From: DAOTUB01 sp034437455
Lineage (GTDB): Bacteria; Chloroflexota; Anaerolineae; B4-G1
DNA: 7,635 nucleotides
Direction of reading: 5' to 3'
NCBI GenBank assembly: GCA_034437455.1
Contig: DAOTUB010000177.1
Coordinates: 1-7,635 of the forward strand
Made by a program: the position numbers and the translations under genes. Shown piece after piece: positions 1-6,753 of this stretch; positions within the stretch are counted from its first letter, which is position 1, and each line of letters opens with the position of its first letter. Under the pieces are notes generated by a model. That model made no database searches. It was not told the origin of the DNA and saw nothing but the letters and a program-made list of their open reading frames with translations.

Positions 1-1203
1 CCGGATCCCGTCCATCTGTGCCGTTGCGCGAAGGGCGATCTGCCCTCCGAGGGAGAATCCCATCATGCCGATTCGCCGAGGGTCCAGATCGTCCCGGCTC
101 TGGAGGAAGGCGAACGCGGCGGCTACGTCATCCACGTCGAGCCAACCGAGCGCGCGGACATCCCCCTCGCTCTCCCCGCTGCCGCGCAGGTCGTACATCA
201 GCACGCCGTAGCCATGGCGGGCCAATATCTCGGCGTGCTCCACGTCATAGAGCAGAATCACGGCGGCGCCATTCCGGGACGGAATGTACCAGCCAGATAG
301 CGTCACACCGTCGCCGCTGGTGAACGTGACCTCCTCGTAATCCAGCCCTACGTCGGCCGGCGTGACGCGATCCCCGGTAGTATGCGTCGGTTGGGCTTGC
401 ACATCGACCCAGAGCGCCAGATACCCGAGATAAAACAGCGCCAGCCCTCCCCCCAGACCGACGAGCAGCAGCCTGAGCCAGTGGCTCCAGCGTGAATCGA
501 CCGGCTGGCGCACACCCAGCATCCTCTCCTCGTCGCTGGCGACACAGGCCGCCAGCGCTATCAGGCTCAGGCCAATCAGGATCAACGCGATCCGGTTGCG
601 GGCATAGTCGGCCAGGACGACGTTCCCCGGCTGCATAAAGGCGTGTATTGGCCACGAGAAGAAAATCCGATCCAGCAGCACGTCGCCGCCCAATAGCAAT
701 CCGAGCCACAGTAACAACGCCACCAGGACACCCAATGTCCCCTTGCGGGTTAGCTGGGTGATCAGCAACACCACCCCGCCGATAAAGATCGACGGAGCTA
801 TCCAACGAGCCATCAGCAACGGGAATGGATCTTGATTGGCGCCCACCCACTGACCAACCAGGCTCCCGATCAGCCCCACGATCCCCTGCAATACGGCCAA
901 CACTGCCAGACGCTCCAGCAGCGTCCAGGGCAGCGTCCGGGGAGAGGCCAGCAGCAGTTCCAACGGTCGCTCGTCTTCGGGGGAAAGCAGAAAGGCGGCC
1001 TGCAAGCCAACCGCCAGCGGCACGATCGTCTCCACCACCCGGCTGGCCGATAAAAAGGGCAGGGCTTCCGACAGGGGATCGCCCCGCCAGATGGTGGCGT
1101 ACAGAGTCAGAAAAAACGCCACGGCAAGTCCACTTCCGAGCGCCGGAAGCCATCCAACGAGCCGCACACTCGTGCTCCAGGCTATTCGCCCGTGTCGTAT
1201 CAT
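1..1203 (-). CDS. Membrane-anchored alpha/beta-hydrolase with ABC-2-like N-terminal membrane domain (partial, C-terminus off left edge)
   Basis: This is an uninterrupted frame of 401 codons with no stop before the window edge. The ATG at 1203-1201 is preceded by AGGGGG (1218-1213) at 9 bases and lies 5 bases after the anti-sigma stop. Residues 1-270 are strongly hydrophobic, with about seven predicted helices (roughly 16-37, 56-73, 97-119, 133-150, 156-173, 204-223, 243-266). Residues 45-115 match the membrane part of the upstream anti-sigma factor. From about residue 287 a cytosolic-type or exported alpha/beta-hydrolase fold begins: a lid-strand region (TLSGWYIP, 301-308), the strand AAVILL (313-318), YDLRGSGES (337-345) and the nucleophile elbow GFSLGG with Ser384. 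This resembles FrsA/COG1073-like serine hydrolases; the substrate is unknown. The expected HG oxyanion loop after residue 318 is absent, replaced by YDVE. The acid and His of the triad lie beyond the window. The fold assignment is firm; catalytic activity is uncertain. Confidence 0.85.
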   Translation of the reverse strand, partial: MIRHGRIAWSTSVRLVGWLPALGSGLAVAFFLTLYATIWRGDPLSEALPFLSASRVVETIVPLAVGLQAAFLLSPEDERPLELLLASPRTLPWTLLERLAVLAVLQGIVGLIGSLVGQWVGANQDPFPLLMARWIAPSIFIGGVVLLITQLTRKGTLGVLVALLLWLGLLLGGDVLLDRIFFSWPIHAFMQPGNVVLADYARNRIALILIGLSLIALAACVASDEERMLGVRQPVDSRWSHWLRLLLVGLGGGLALFYLGYLALWVDVQAQPTHTTGDRVTPADVGLDYEEVTFTSGDGVTLSGWYIPSRNGAAVILLYDVEHAEILARHGYGVLMYDLRGSGESEGDVRALGWLDVDDVAAAFAFLQSRDDLDPRRIGMMGFSLGGQIALRATAQMDGIR

Positions 1204-1208
1204 GCCCG

Positions 1209-2087
1209 CTATCCCCCTGCGCGTCCTCTCAACCAGATCTCTTCGCGCTCGCTCGCCCATAGCGCCAGCCCGCCCATCAACAGCGCCAACGCCCACAGCC
1301 AGGGATGCGTCGCCGCCGCCGTCATATCGGGCGAGCGTAGCGCAGCGCCCTCGAAAAAGCCCACCTGCCAGAGCACCTGCACACTCCACAACGCCAGACT
1401 GACCAGCGCGCCCGGTCCTGGATCGGCAAAGAGCACGCTGAGCAGAAGCGAGAGGGCCGAGAGAAAGGCCATCGGTGCCAGCCAGGTCGTCACCAGCGGC
1501 CAGAGCGAGATATGAGGCCGGAGCGACGCCAGCGCCAGGCTCCCGACCAGCCCCAGCGCCAGGTCGAAGCCAAAGACGAGCAGCAGGCGGGCCAGCAGCG
1601 TCAGCCAGGGAGGAGTGGGCGTCGCCAGCTCGACCTCCAGCGCCGGGTCCACCACCGGGCCGTAGAGAAACGCCACGCCCATCGCGGCGACGAGGGGAGC
1701 CGTCAGCACGAACGGCAGCGCCTCGCTCCCTTGCGCACCGCTCCCCAGCGCCACCAGCAGGCCCAACGCAAACACCAGCGCCGAGGCAGGCCAGATTTCG
1801 GCGCGGATGACGGGCACCTGGAAGCGCAGGAGCAATAGGAGCAGACGCGGGTCTTTCCACGGCTGCGGTCGAGCCAGGGCCAGGAGGCGGCGACGGACGG
1901 AGGAGGAAAGCGCGGGAGCAGGCTGGACGCGCACGGCAGACGCGATGCGCCGCCAGGCCATCAGATCTCGCCGGCAGGTGGGACAATCGCGCAGGTGAGT
2001 CTCCAGCGCGGCCCGCGTGCGCTCGTCGAGCGTCCCGTTGGCGTACCAGGGCAAAAGCTCGTTCCATTTTTCGCGCTCACCGCTCAT
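1209..2087 (-). CDS. zf-HC2 anti-sigma factor with six-helix ABC-2-like membrane domain
   Basis: This 292-residue protein lies immediately downstream of, and overlaps by 11 bases, an ECF sigma gene. Residues 1-45 form a zf-HC2 anti-sigma zinc domain: His31, Cys35 and Cys38 fit the HxxxCxxC signature that clamps ECF sigma factors. A basic linker (residues 45-82) leads to about six predicted transmembrane helices (98-116, 123-145, 165-188, 195-220, 225-243, 262-279). This is far more than the single helix of a simple anti-sigma factor. The membrane part resembles ABC-2/permease-type domains and is related to the N-terminal half of the next gene. The likely role, inferred, is to hold the sigma factor at the membrane and release it on an envelope or lipid signal. 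The start ATG is fixed by the overlap and a purine-rich stretch (AGGGAGAAGG) just upstream. Confidence 0.88.
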   Translation of the reverse strand: MSGEREKWNELLPWYANGTLDERTRAALETHLRDCPTCRRDLMAWRRIASAVRVQPAPALSSSVRRRLLALARPQPWKDPRLLLLLLRFQVPVIRAEIWPASALVFALGLLVALGSGAQGSEALPFVLTAPLVAAMGVAFLYGPVVDPALEVELATPTPPWLTLLARLLLVFGFDLALGLVGSLALASLRPHISLWPLVTTWLAPMAFLSALSLLLSVLFADPGPGALVSLALWSVQVLWQVGFFEGAALRSPDMTAAATHPWLWALALLMGGLALWASEREEIWLRGRAGG

Positions 2088-2682
2088 CGTCCTTCTCCCT
2101 CCGATCCGTTGGATCGGCCAGCTCGGCCAGCAACTGGGCCAGCCGCCGTCGCGCCAGATACGCCCGGCTCTTTACCGTGCCGACCGGACAGTCCAGTATC
2201 TCGGCTATCTCGGCATACGCCAGGCCGTGATAAAACGTCAACTCGAGCACCGCACGCTGTGTGGCCGGTAGTTGCGACAACGCCGCCATGACGCGATCCT
2301 GTTCCCAGGCTGCGTCGGCCAATTCGGAGACGGACGGGGAGGGGTCGGGGATGTCCTGATGTTCATCCAGCGGCTGGGGGCGGCGACGGCGCAGCCAGTG
2401 ACCGGCCTTGTTGTGGGCGATACCGAACAGCCAGGTGCGCACCGACGAGCGGCCCTGAAAAGTCGCCGAGCTGTGCCAGGCAGCCAGAAAGGTCTCTTGC
2501 AGCAGTTCCTCGGCGATAGGCGCGTCACCGATGAGACGGCAGAGGAAGGCAAAGATGGCGCGCGCGTGCCGCTCGTAGAGCGACTCCAATGCTCCGACGT
2601 CGCCGTGCGCCAGACGACTCAGCAGTCGCTCGTCCGTCTCCTGGATAGACGTCATCCCACGTGCCCGAATGGCCAATTCCAC
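2077..2682 (-). CDS. ECF-family RNA polymerase sigma factor (sigma-70 family)
   Basis: This 201-residue protein has the two-domain plan of extracytoplasmic-function sigma factors. Region 2 spans about 33-102 (LYERHARAIFAFLCRL, EELLQETFLAAW, then TWLFGIAHNKA), which covers core binding and -10 recognition. A short acidic/proline linker (105-125) follows. Region 4 spans about 131-188 (LPATQRAVLEL, then a helix-turn-helix at about 155-175 with GTVKSR), which binds the -35 element. There is no extra C-terminal domain. The protein should direct RNA polymerase to a small regulon and be held inactive by the zf-HC2 protein encoded next. I chose the GTG start because AGGAGG lies 11 bases upstream. An internal ATG at 2655 (residue 10) has no comparable ribosome site but remains possible. 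The family is certain; the regulon and signal cannot be read from the sequence. Confidence 0.93.
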   Translation of the reverse strand: MELAIRARGMTSIQETDERLLSRLAHGDVGALESLYERHARAIFAFLCRLIGDAPIAEELLQETFLAAWHSSATFQGRSSVRTWLFGIAHNKAGHWLRRRRPQPLDEHQDIPDPSPSVSELADAAWEQDRVMAALSQLPATQRAVLELTFYHGLAYAEIAEILDCPVGTVKSRAYLARRRLAQLLAELADPTDRREKDDER

Positions 2683-2693
2683 CGCTGCGCTGA

Positions 2694-2699
2694 CCTCCT
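2694..2699 (-). promoter_or_regulatory. Ribosome binding site AGGAGG selecting the GTG start of the sigma factor
   Basis: A perfect AGGAGG on the minus strand sits 11 bases before the GTG at 2682-2680. The alternative ATG at 2655 has no such site. This decides the start in favour of GTG, although the spacing is at the long end of normal. Confidence 0.6.
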
Positions 2700-2754
2700 A
2701 CTTATGAGTACCACAAGACAGCGCCGCGGTTCAACTGGGCATGCAAATCCAGTT

Positions 2755-3519
2755 TCAAGGGGAGACACGACAACAACTTTTACTCAAGCGTATCCTGGGG
2801 AACGCGAGCAGCGCGTCGCAGGGTTCTGCGATCCAGAGGCGGTAGGGGCGCTCGGCCGCCAGCAGTCGCGAGATCGTCCTTTCGACATCGTAGTGGACGA
2901 GGCGGAACTCGACGCGCCAATCCCCATCCCAGGTGAGCAGCGCGTAACGGGCCGTCCCTAGCTCGCCGATGGGATACCCCACAGCGCCGGGGTTGATCAA
3001 TCGCTGACCCTGCACGGTGCGGTCGAGCATCTCATGGGTGTGACCGAAGAGAACGAGATCGGCCCGGACATCGGCGATCATCTCGCATACCTCGTCGTCG
3101 GGCGTATCGGCATCGATGGCTTCCACAACGCTGCGAGGCGAGCCGTGTACCAACAATAACCGCTGGCCGCCCACCTCCAGTTCCTCCTGGAATGGCAGAG
3201 CGCGCAGCCAGGTTTCCGCCCGTTCACTCAGTCGCTCCAATGCCCACAAACAGAGCGCCTGATCCGCCCATTCCTCTTCATTCTGGGGATCGAAATGGTG
3301 CCAATCGGTAGCGAGCAAGAAGCAATCGGTATTGCCATAGACGCCGACAGCATTCCGCTCCACCAACAACTCGATCACCTCTCCAGGGCCAGGCCCCAAG
3401 AGGACAATATCACCCAGCACGAGGATCTGGTCGGCGCCGCCCCGCTCATCGAGGTCGGCCAGAACGGCGCGCAAAGCCTCACCGTTCCCATGAATGTCGG
3501 CCAGGGCAGCGAGTTTCAC
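2755..3519 (-). CDS. YfcE-type metallophosphoesterase (calcineurin-like superfamily)
   Basis: This 254-residue protein carries the full metal-binding motif set of the Metallophos_2/YfcE group: DIHGN (Asp8, His10), LGD (Asp37), GNTD (Asn63), VHGSP (His125) and GHTH (His160, His162). These residues bind a dinuclear metal centre that hydrolyses phosphomono- or phosphodiesters. Relatives act on small phosphodiesters in vitro, and the physiological substrate is generally unknown, as it is here. No signal peptide or membrane helix is seen, so the protein is probably cytoplasmic. The C-terminus extends about 40 residues past the core fold and ends in a basic, cysteine-containing tail (SKSCCRVSP). 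The start is GTG, backed by a strong GGAGGAG eight bases upstream. It lies 72 bases ahead of the sigma gene on the same strand, so read-through is possible, but the function looks unrelated. Confidence 0.9.
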   Translation of the reverse strand: MKLAALADIHGNGEALRAVLADLDERGGADQILVLGDIVLLGPGPGEVIELLVERNAVGVYGNTDCFLLATDWHHFDPQNEEEWADQALCLWALERLSERAETWLRALPFQEELEVGGQRLLLVHGSPRSVVEAIDADTPDDEVCEMIADVRADLVLFGHTHEMLDRTVQGQRLINPGAVGYPIGELGTARYALLTWDGDWRVEFRLVHYDVERTISRLLAAERPYRLWIAEPCDALLAFPRIRLSKSCCRVSP

Positions 3520-3527
3520 GGACTATT

Positions 3528-3534
3528 CTCCTCC
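3528..3534 (-). promoter_or_regulatory. Ribosome binding site GGAGGAG for the metallophosphoesterase GTG start
   Basis: GGAGGAG on the minus strand lies 8 bases before the GTG at 3519-3517. It fixes that start, which also places the metal-binding DIHGN motif at the expected position close to the N-terminus. Confidence 0.7.
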
Positions 3535-3558
3535 GAAAATAGATCTGTTACCAATTTG

Positions 3559-3694
3559 CGTCATTCCGAGCGACCGAAGGGAAGCCTGCCCTGAGCCTGT
3601 CGAAGGGTCGAGAAATCTCCACTTTCGCAAGAAAAACGAGCCTCGGAGATTCCTCGACTCCACTCCGCTACGCTCCGTTCCGCTCGGAATGACG
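3559..3694. repeat. REP/MITE-like hairpin element with nested inverted repeats
   Basis: The ends are perfect 14-base inverted repeats: CGTCATTCCGAGCG at 3559-3572 and CGCTCGGAATGACG at 3681-3694. Nested inside is a second pair, TCGAGAAATCTCC (3608-3620) and GGAGATTCCTCGA (3645-3657), matching at 12 of 13 bases around a 24-base A-rich loop. The left arm also contains CCCTGAGCCTGTCGAAGGG (3589-3607). From memory, this is a word common in dispersed noncoding repeats of several bacterial phyla. The whole 136-base unit could fold into one long interrupted hairpin. It carries no convincing coding frame. It lies between two co-directional genes and may affect 3' mRNA processing or stability downstream of purB. 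No clear target-site duplication was seen. Confidence 0.75.
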
Positions 3695-3700
3695 AGCGCC

Positions 3701-3745
3701 TGTAGCGGTTAGCGTCGGATTGTTCCAATCCGCAACCGCCCTACA
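3701..3745. repeat. Short hairpin repeat (TGTAG...CTACA)
   Basis: A three-part interrupted stem: TGTA/TACA at the ends (3701-3704 with 3742-3745), GCGGTT/AACCGC (3705-3710 with 3734-3739) and an inner 7-base CGGATTG/CAATCCG (3716-3722 with 3726-3732) closing on a 3-base loop. It begins 27 bases past the purB stop in the transcription direction, but no T-tract follows on that strand, so a classical intrinsic terminator is not supported. Its form resembles short dispersed hairpin repeats of GC-rich bacteria. It is adjacent to, but distinct from, the larger element at 3559-3694. Confidence 0.6.
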
Positions 3746-3771
3746 TTTTCGTCCTTCTGGGCGAATGGAGT

Positions 3772-5190
3772 TCATGGTGACTCCTCAATGTACTCGCGGA
3801 TCGTTTGTGCCATCTTCCGCGCCCGCTCCGGGGCGTCGCCGACGTGGCCGGTAGCGTCGAGCAAATCGCGCACGCGGTCGGCATCCACGTACTTGAGCAC
3901 CTCCGGGTCGGCGGCCAGCCGATCGACCAAGGGGTTGGGGTCACCGACCCAGACCGCGCCCCAGGCAACCATCGCGTGCTGACGGATCACCTCATGCATC
4001 TCGTGACGGCTGGCGCCGTTGCGGACAGCCTCAATGATCAGCCACTCGGTGGCAGAGAAAACACCGTAAGCGTCCAGGTTGCGCTTGATGCCCTCCTCGT
4101 GGATGTTTAACCCCTTCAGGACGCGGTGAGCGCGGCACAAAATCTCCTCGCTGGCCAGGAACGCCTCCGGCAGGTAGATGCGCCGGTTGGCCGAATCGTC
4201 CAGCGTGCGCTCCAGCAGGCTGTGGGCGGCGTTATCCCAGGCCACGCGGGGCAGCGCGGCGACGTAGCGCGCCAGGCTATCAATGTTCTCGGTGTGGACG
4301 GGGTTGCGCTTGAAGGGCATCACCGACGAGCCCACCTGCTTTTCGCCGAACGGCTCGCTCCATTCTCCAATGGGCGGCGATTGCAGCAGCCGGATGTCAA
4401 AGGCAAGCCGATAAAGGGAGACGGCCAAGCCTGCCAGCACGTTCAACACGCGCACGTTCTGCTTGCGCGGGTAGACCTGGGTGGCGATGGGGAAGGCCTC
4501 CAGCCCCAGCTCCGCCATCACGAGCGACTCCATCTCGGCGGGCGTCATCCCGGTGCCCATCAGCGCGCGGGCATAAGAGGCGGAGCTGCCCACGGCTCCC
4601 TTGACGCCCTTGCCACGGAGATGCTTCCGCAACCGGCTCATCTCGTGATAGTCCTCCAGCAGATCCTGCCCATAGGTCGCCAGCCGGTAGCCGACAGTGA
4701 TCGGCTCGGCGGGTTGGATGTGGGTGTAGCCCATGCAGACTTGGTCGGCGTGGAATTCGATGCGGTCGGCCAGGTCGGACAGAAGGGAGCGCAGTTCATC
4801 CAGCAACAGATCGAGCGCGTCACGGATGCGCAGGGCCTCGGCGTTGTCAACGATGTCGTAGCTCGTCGCCCCCAGGTGGATGATGGCTCCGCCGACGGGG
4901 CATTGCTCGGCGTAGGTGCGGATCTCGGCCATCAGGTCGTGGCCGATCTCGGCGTCAATCTCCATGGCGCGCTCAATGTCCACGTCGTCTTGATGCGCCC
5001 GCAGGTCGGCCAGTTGCTCAGACGTCACCAGACCAGCCCGGTGCTGCGCGGCGGCCAGCGCGACCCACACGCGGCGCAAGAGCCGCCGCTTGTGCACCTC
5101 GCTCCAGATGGAGTGCATCGCCTCGGAGCCGTAGCGCCAGGTGAAGGGGGTGATGTAGGTCTCGTGAGTGAATTCGGTTTTCGGTTTCAT
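3772..5190 (-). CDS. purB: Adenylosuccinate lyase
   Basis: This 472-residue cytoplasmic enzyme belongs to the fumarase/aspartase superfamily. It splits adenylosuccinate to AMP plus fumarate and SAICAR to AICAR plus fumarate, two steps of purine synthesis. The superfamily signature is at 287-297 (GSSVMPFKRNP), containing the mobile serine loop. Other active-site stretches are HLGATSYDIVDNA (105-117) and YTHIQPAEP (155-163) with His157. The substrate-binding region KQVGSS is intact, and the C-terminal helical domain is complete. The N-terminal TPFTWRYGS motif is typical of PurB rather than of argininosuccinate lyase or fumarase. The start ATG overlaps the stop of the upstream membrane-protein gene as ATGA, with GAGGGG about 6 bases before it, which suggests translational coupling. 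No other purine gene is in the window. Two hairpin repeats follow the stop codon. Confidence 0.96.
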   Translation of the reverse strand: MKPKTEFTHETYITPFTWRYGSEAMHSIWSEVHKRRLLRRVWVALAAAQHRAGLVTSEQLADLRAHQDDVDIERAMEIDAEIGHDLMAEIRTYAEQCPVGGAIIHLGATSYDIVDNAEALRIRDALDLLLDELRSLLSDLADRIEFHADQVCMGYTHIQPAEPITVGYRLATYGQDLLEDYHEMSRLRKHLRGKGVKGAVGSSASYARALMGTGMTPAEMESLVMAELGLEAFPIATQVYPRKQNVRVLNVLAGLAVSLYRLAFDIRLLQSPPIGEWSEPFGEKQVGSSVMPFKRNPVHTENIDSLARYVAALPRVAWDNAAHSLLERTLDDSANRRIYLPEAFLASEEILCRAHRVLKGLNIHEEGIKRNLDAYGVFSATEWLIIEAVRNGASRHEMHEVIRQHAMVAWGAVWVGDPNPLVDRLAADPEVLKYVDADRVRDLLDATGHVGDAPERARKMAQTIREYIEESP

Positions 5191-6623
5191 GGATTCCCCT
5201 CTTTATCTCGCACGTCGGCTATGGTGTCTTTGACCCGGTCGATATAGCCCAGAATGCCCTCGGCGTCGGTCTCGGACGGATCGACCATCATCAGATCGAC
5301 CTTGAGCGGCATGCCGCTGGCCAACTCGCGCCAGATGTCGTCCAGTTGCTTGATCAGTTGAACATCGGTGGTCTCGCGGTCCAACACCAGTATTGGGTCG
5401 AGTAGTGTGTGTAGCTCATCGTTCGTCAGGGATAAGATGCGCTCGCTGTTCCCCACGAGGGTTAGATAAAGCATCTCCCAATCGTACACCTGTTGTTCGA
5501 GAGCACGTTTCTCCCGCACCTCAGCAGCGACCAGATTGCGGCGCAGATCAAAGGCGACGTTCAGAGCATCCTGACTGCGCCGCAGCCACTCGTAGACATT
5601 CTTCCGAGGACGCTCACTCTGCTCCCCCCCATAAGCGCCGAACAACTGGTAGAGAACCGTCTCCTCCGGCGTATCTCCCCGGAGCAATGGTTCGCAGGCG
5701 TTTAACAAGTTTGACGTGCGCGCCCGCAAAATCTTTAATTGTCGCTTTAACCTTGTGCGACGAATGGCCCAGGGCATCAATTTGTAACCGCCAACCCCCA
5801 GCGCGCCCAAACCCAGGACGCCGATGAACACCCACCCCCAAGGAAAAGAACTGGCTGACGGAGACTCGGTAACAGGGGAACCGATCGGCGTTTGCTCGAT
5901 TTGAGACGACTGGGGAGGGGCTGTGCCATATACCTGGAGCCGGTGCGAGGCAACTGCGCTAACATCCGGTTTATACTTCCAGAAATAGATCCTGGTATCG
6001 AAAAAGGCGACCCGGCCGGGGTTCAGATCGGAGGGAGTAGCATAGCTGGACTCCACGCCAATCACCTCTCCATCGGCGTCATACAGCGTCACACACGCCT
6101 GAATATACTTGCATTCTTCGTCGTGCTGATTCTTTACCTTGCCCATGACGTGGAAAGCAGCATCGTCGTCAAAGGATAATTCGCTGTTCAGTACTTGGAG
6201 AGGATACAGTTGTCGAACGGTTGCATCCCAAGAGACCGCGAGGTCGTAAGACGCCCACTCCGGCGGATCCGAAAATATGATCAGAAATGGCGAGGTCTCG
6301 CCGGGCGAGATTAAGCCAATCTTGGAATACGAGTGCTTGGCATACACCACTTCCCCAGATGCGTCGCGCAGGGAGGCATCGATCCTCACAAACTCGGTGT
6401 TCAAATGGGTGTCGTTTCGCACCTCGCCAACGAGGTAGACGCTGGTCGATCCCTCGTGAGGCACAAATGTATTGCTCCCCAACACCACGACCTCTGGGGC
6501 AGGTGTTGGAGCCGGAGTCGAGACACCATTCATCGCCGCAGCCTCATAGCCAAAGCCAATCGAAGATGCTAAAAGAATGCACGCGGCTATGAAGCCAATC
6601 GCTACTTCAACTCTTGGGATCAT
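5187..6623 (-). CDS. Bitopic membrane protein with two FxLYD-like extracytoplasmic repeats and a cytoplasmic helical domain
   Basis: Taken from the ATG at 6623-6621 this is 478 residues; a TTG one codon earlier is possible. An N-terminal hydrophobic segment (about 7-24) is a signal peptide or anchor, followed by a Thr/Pro-rich linker (36-43). Two similar beta-rich units follow: one at about 59-115 (YLVGEVRND, then SLRDASGEVV and SPGET) and one at about 155-209 (FHVMGKVKNQ, then TLYDADGEVIG and NPGRV). Both fit the FxLYD pattern, in which a conserved G.V.N strand precedes L.D..G.V. A second low-complexity linker (235-258) leads to a transmembrane helix (about 260-282). A long, charged, helix-rich cytoplasmic tail (285-478) is possibly coiled coil, with no recognised enzyme motif. 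The function is unknown. It shares a transcript with purB by ATGA overlap. By eye its 5' half is less GC-rich than its neighbours. No clear Shine-Dalgarno site is seen. Confidence 0.82.
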   Translation of the reverse strand: MIPRVEVAIGFIAACILLASSIGFGYEAAAMNGVSTPAPTPAPEVVVLGSNTFVPHEGSTSVYLVGEVRNDTHLNTEFVRIDASLRDASGEVVYAKHSYSKIGLISPGETSPFLIIFSDPPEWASYDLAVSWDATVRQLYPLQVLNSELSFDDDAAFHVMGKVKNQHDEECKYIQACVTLYDADGEVIGVESSYATPSDLNPGRVAFFDTRIYFWKYKPDVSAVASHRLQVYGTAPPQSSQIEQTPIGSPVTESPSASSFPWGWVFIGVLGLGALGVGGYKLMPWAIRRTRLKRQLKILRARTSNLLNACEPLLRGDTPEETVLYQLFGAYGGEQSERPRKNVYEWLRRSQDALNVAFDLRRNLVAAEVREKRALEQQVYDWEMLYLTLVGNSERILSLTNDELHTLLDPILVLDRETTDVQLIKQLDDIWRELASGMPLKVDLMMVDPSETDAEGILGYIDRVKDTIADVRDKEGNP

Positions 6624-6630
6624 CAAAGAG

Positions 6631-6636
6631 ATTGTA
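6631..6636 (-). promoter_or_regulatory. Candidate -10 element (TACAAT) for the membrane protein-purB unit
   Basis: TACAAT on the minus strand matches five of six consensus bases and ends 7 bases before the ATG at 6623. Transcription would begin at or next to the start codon, giving a leaderless mRNA, which agrees with the missing Shine-Dalgarno site. At 17 bases upstream the hexamer is TTCCCT, only a weak -35. Confidence 0.45.
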
Positions 6637-6668
6637 CACCAGATTCAAGCTTAAGGGAAGTCCATGCT

Positions 6669-6697
6669 TTGCCACACTGTGCGTTTGGGAGTATAAT
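6669..6697 (+). promoter_or_regulatory. Sigma70-type promoter for the 2Fe-2S/FAD oxidoreductase gene
   Basis: TTGCCA (6669-6674, five of six consensus bases) and a perfect TATAAT (6692-6697) are separated by exactly 17 bases. Transcription should start near 6704, leaving about 60 bases of leader before the ATG at 6764. A small inverted repeat, CACA-C-TGTG (6673-6681), overlaps the -35/spacer and could be part of an operator, though it is too short to be sure. Confidence 0.75.
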
Positions 6698-6753
6698 AAC
6701 GCGCGGCCACTCCATTGAGGATCTGTAGCGATGACAGAAACAAATGAGAAGAG

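Noticed and set aside
245..1153. Long alternative minus-strand frame inside the membrane-hydrolase gene (302 residues)
   Set aside because: It is Arg/Gly-rich with no domain. The true frame is the open 401-codon one with membrane helices and the GFSLGG elbow.
2710..2735. Possible ECF-type promoter (TTGAAC... CTCAT) upstream of the sigma gene, minus strand
   Set aside because: The -35 is plausible, but spacing and -10 agreement are too poor to call autoregulation.
2733..2754. AACTGG/CCAGTT hairpin right after the phosphoesterase stop
   Set aside because: The stem is only 6 bases, the loop is 10 bases and no T-run follows, so it is not a convincing terminator.
2272..2961. Plus-strand frame across the sigma and phosphoesterase genes
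   Set aside because: It lies antisense to two well-supported genes and its composition is non-protein-like.
3325..3336. GNTD in place of GNHD/GNHE in the phosphoesterase
   Set aside because: To my knowledge GNTD and GNCD are common in the YfcE subgroup, so this is not a lost catalytic residue.
3668..3775. Minus-strand 35-residue frame starting by ATGA overlap with the purB stop, with AGGAG just upstream
   Set aside because: The coupling signal is attractive, but the frame soon enters the two hairpin repeats and ends inside the REP-like element. At best it is the remnant of a gene interrupted by repeats.
4126..5247. Plus-strand frame antisense to purB (373 residues)
   Set aside because: It is a GC-rich shadow of purB on the other strand, His/Gln/Gly-rich and without recognisable motifs.
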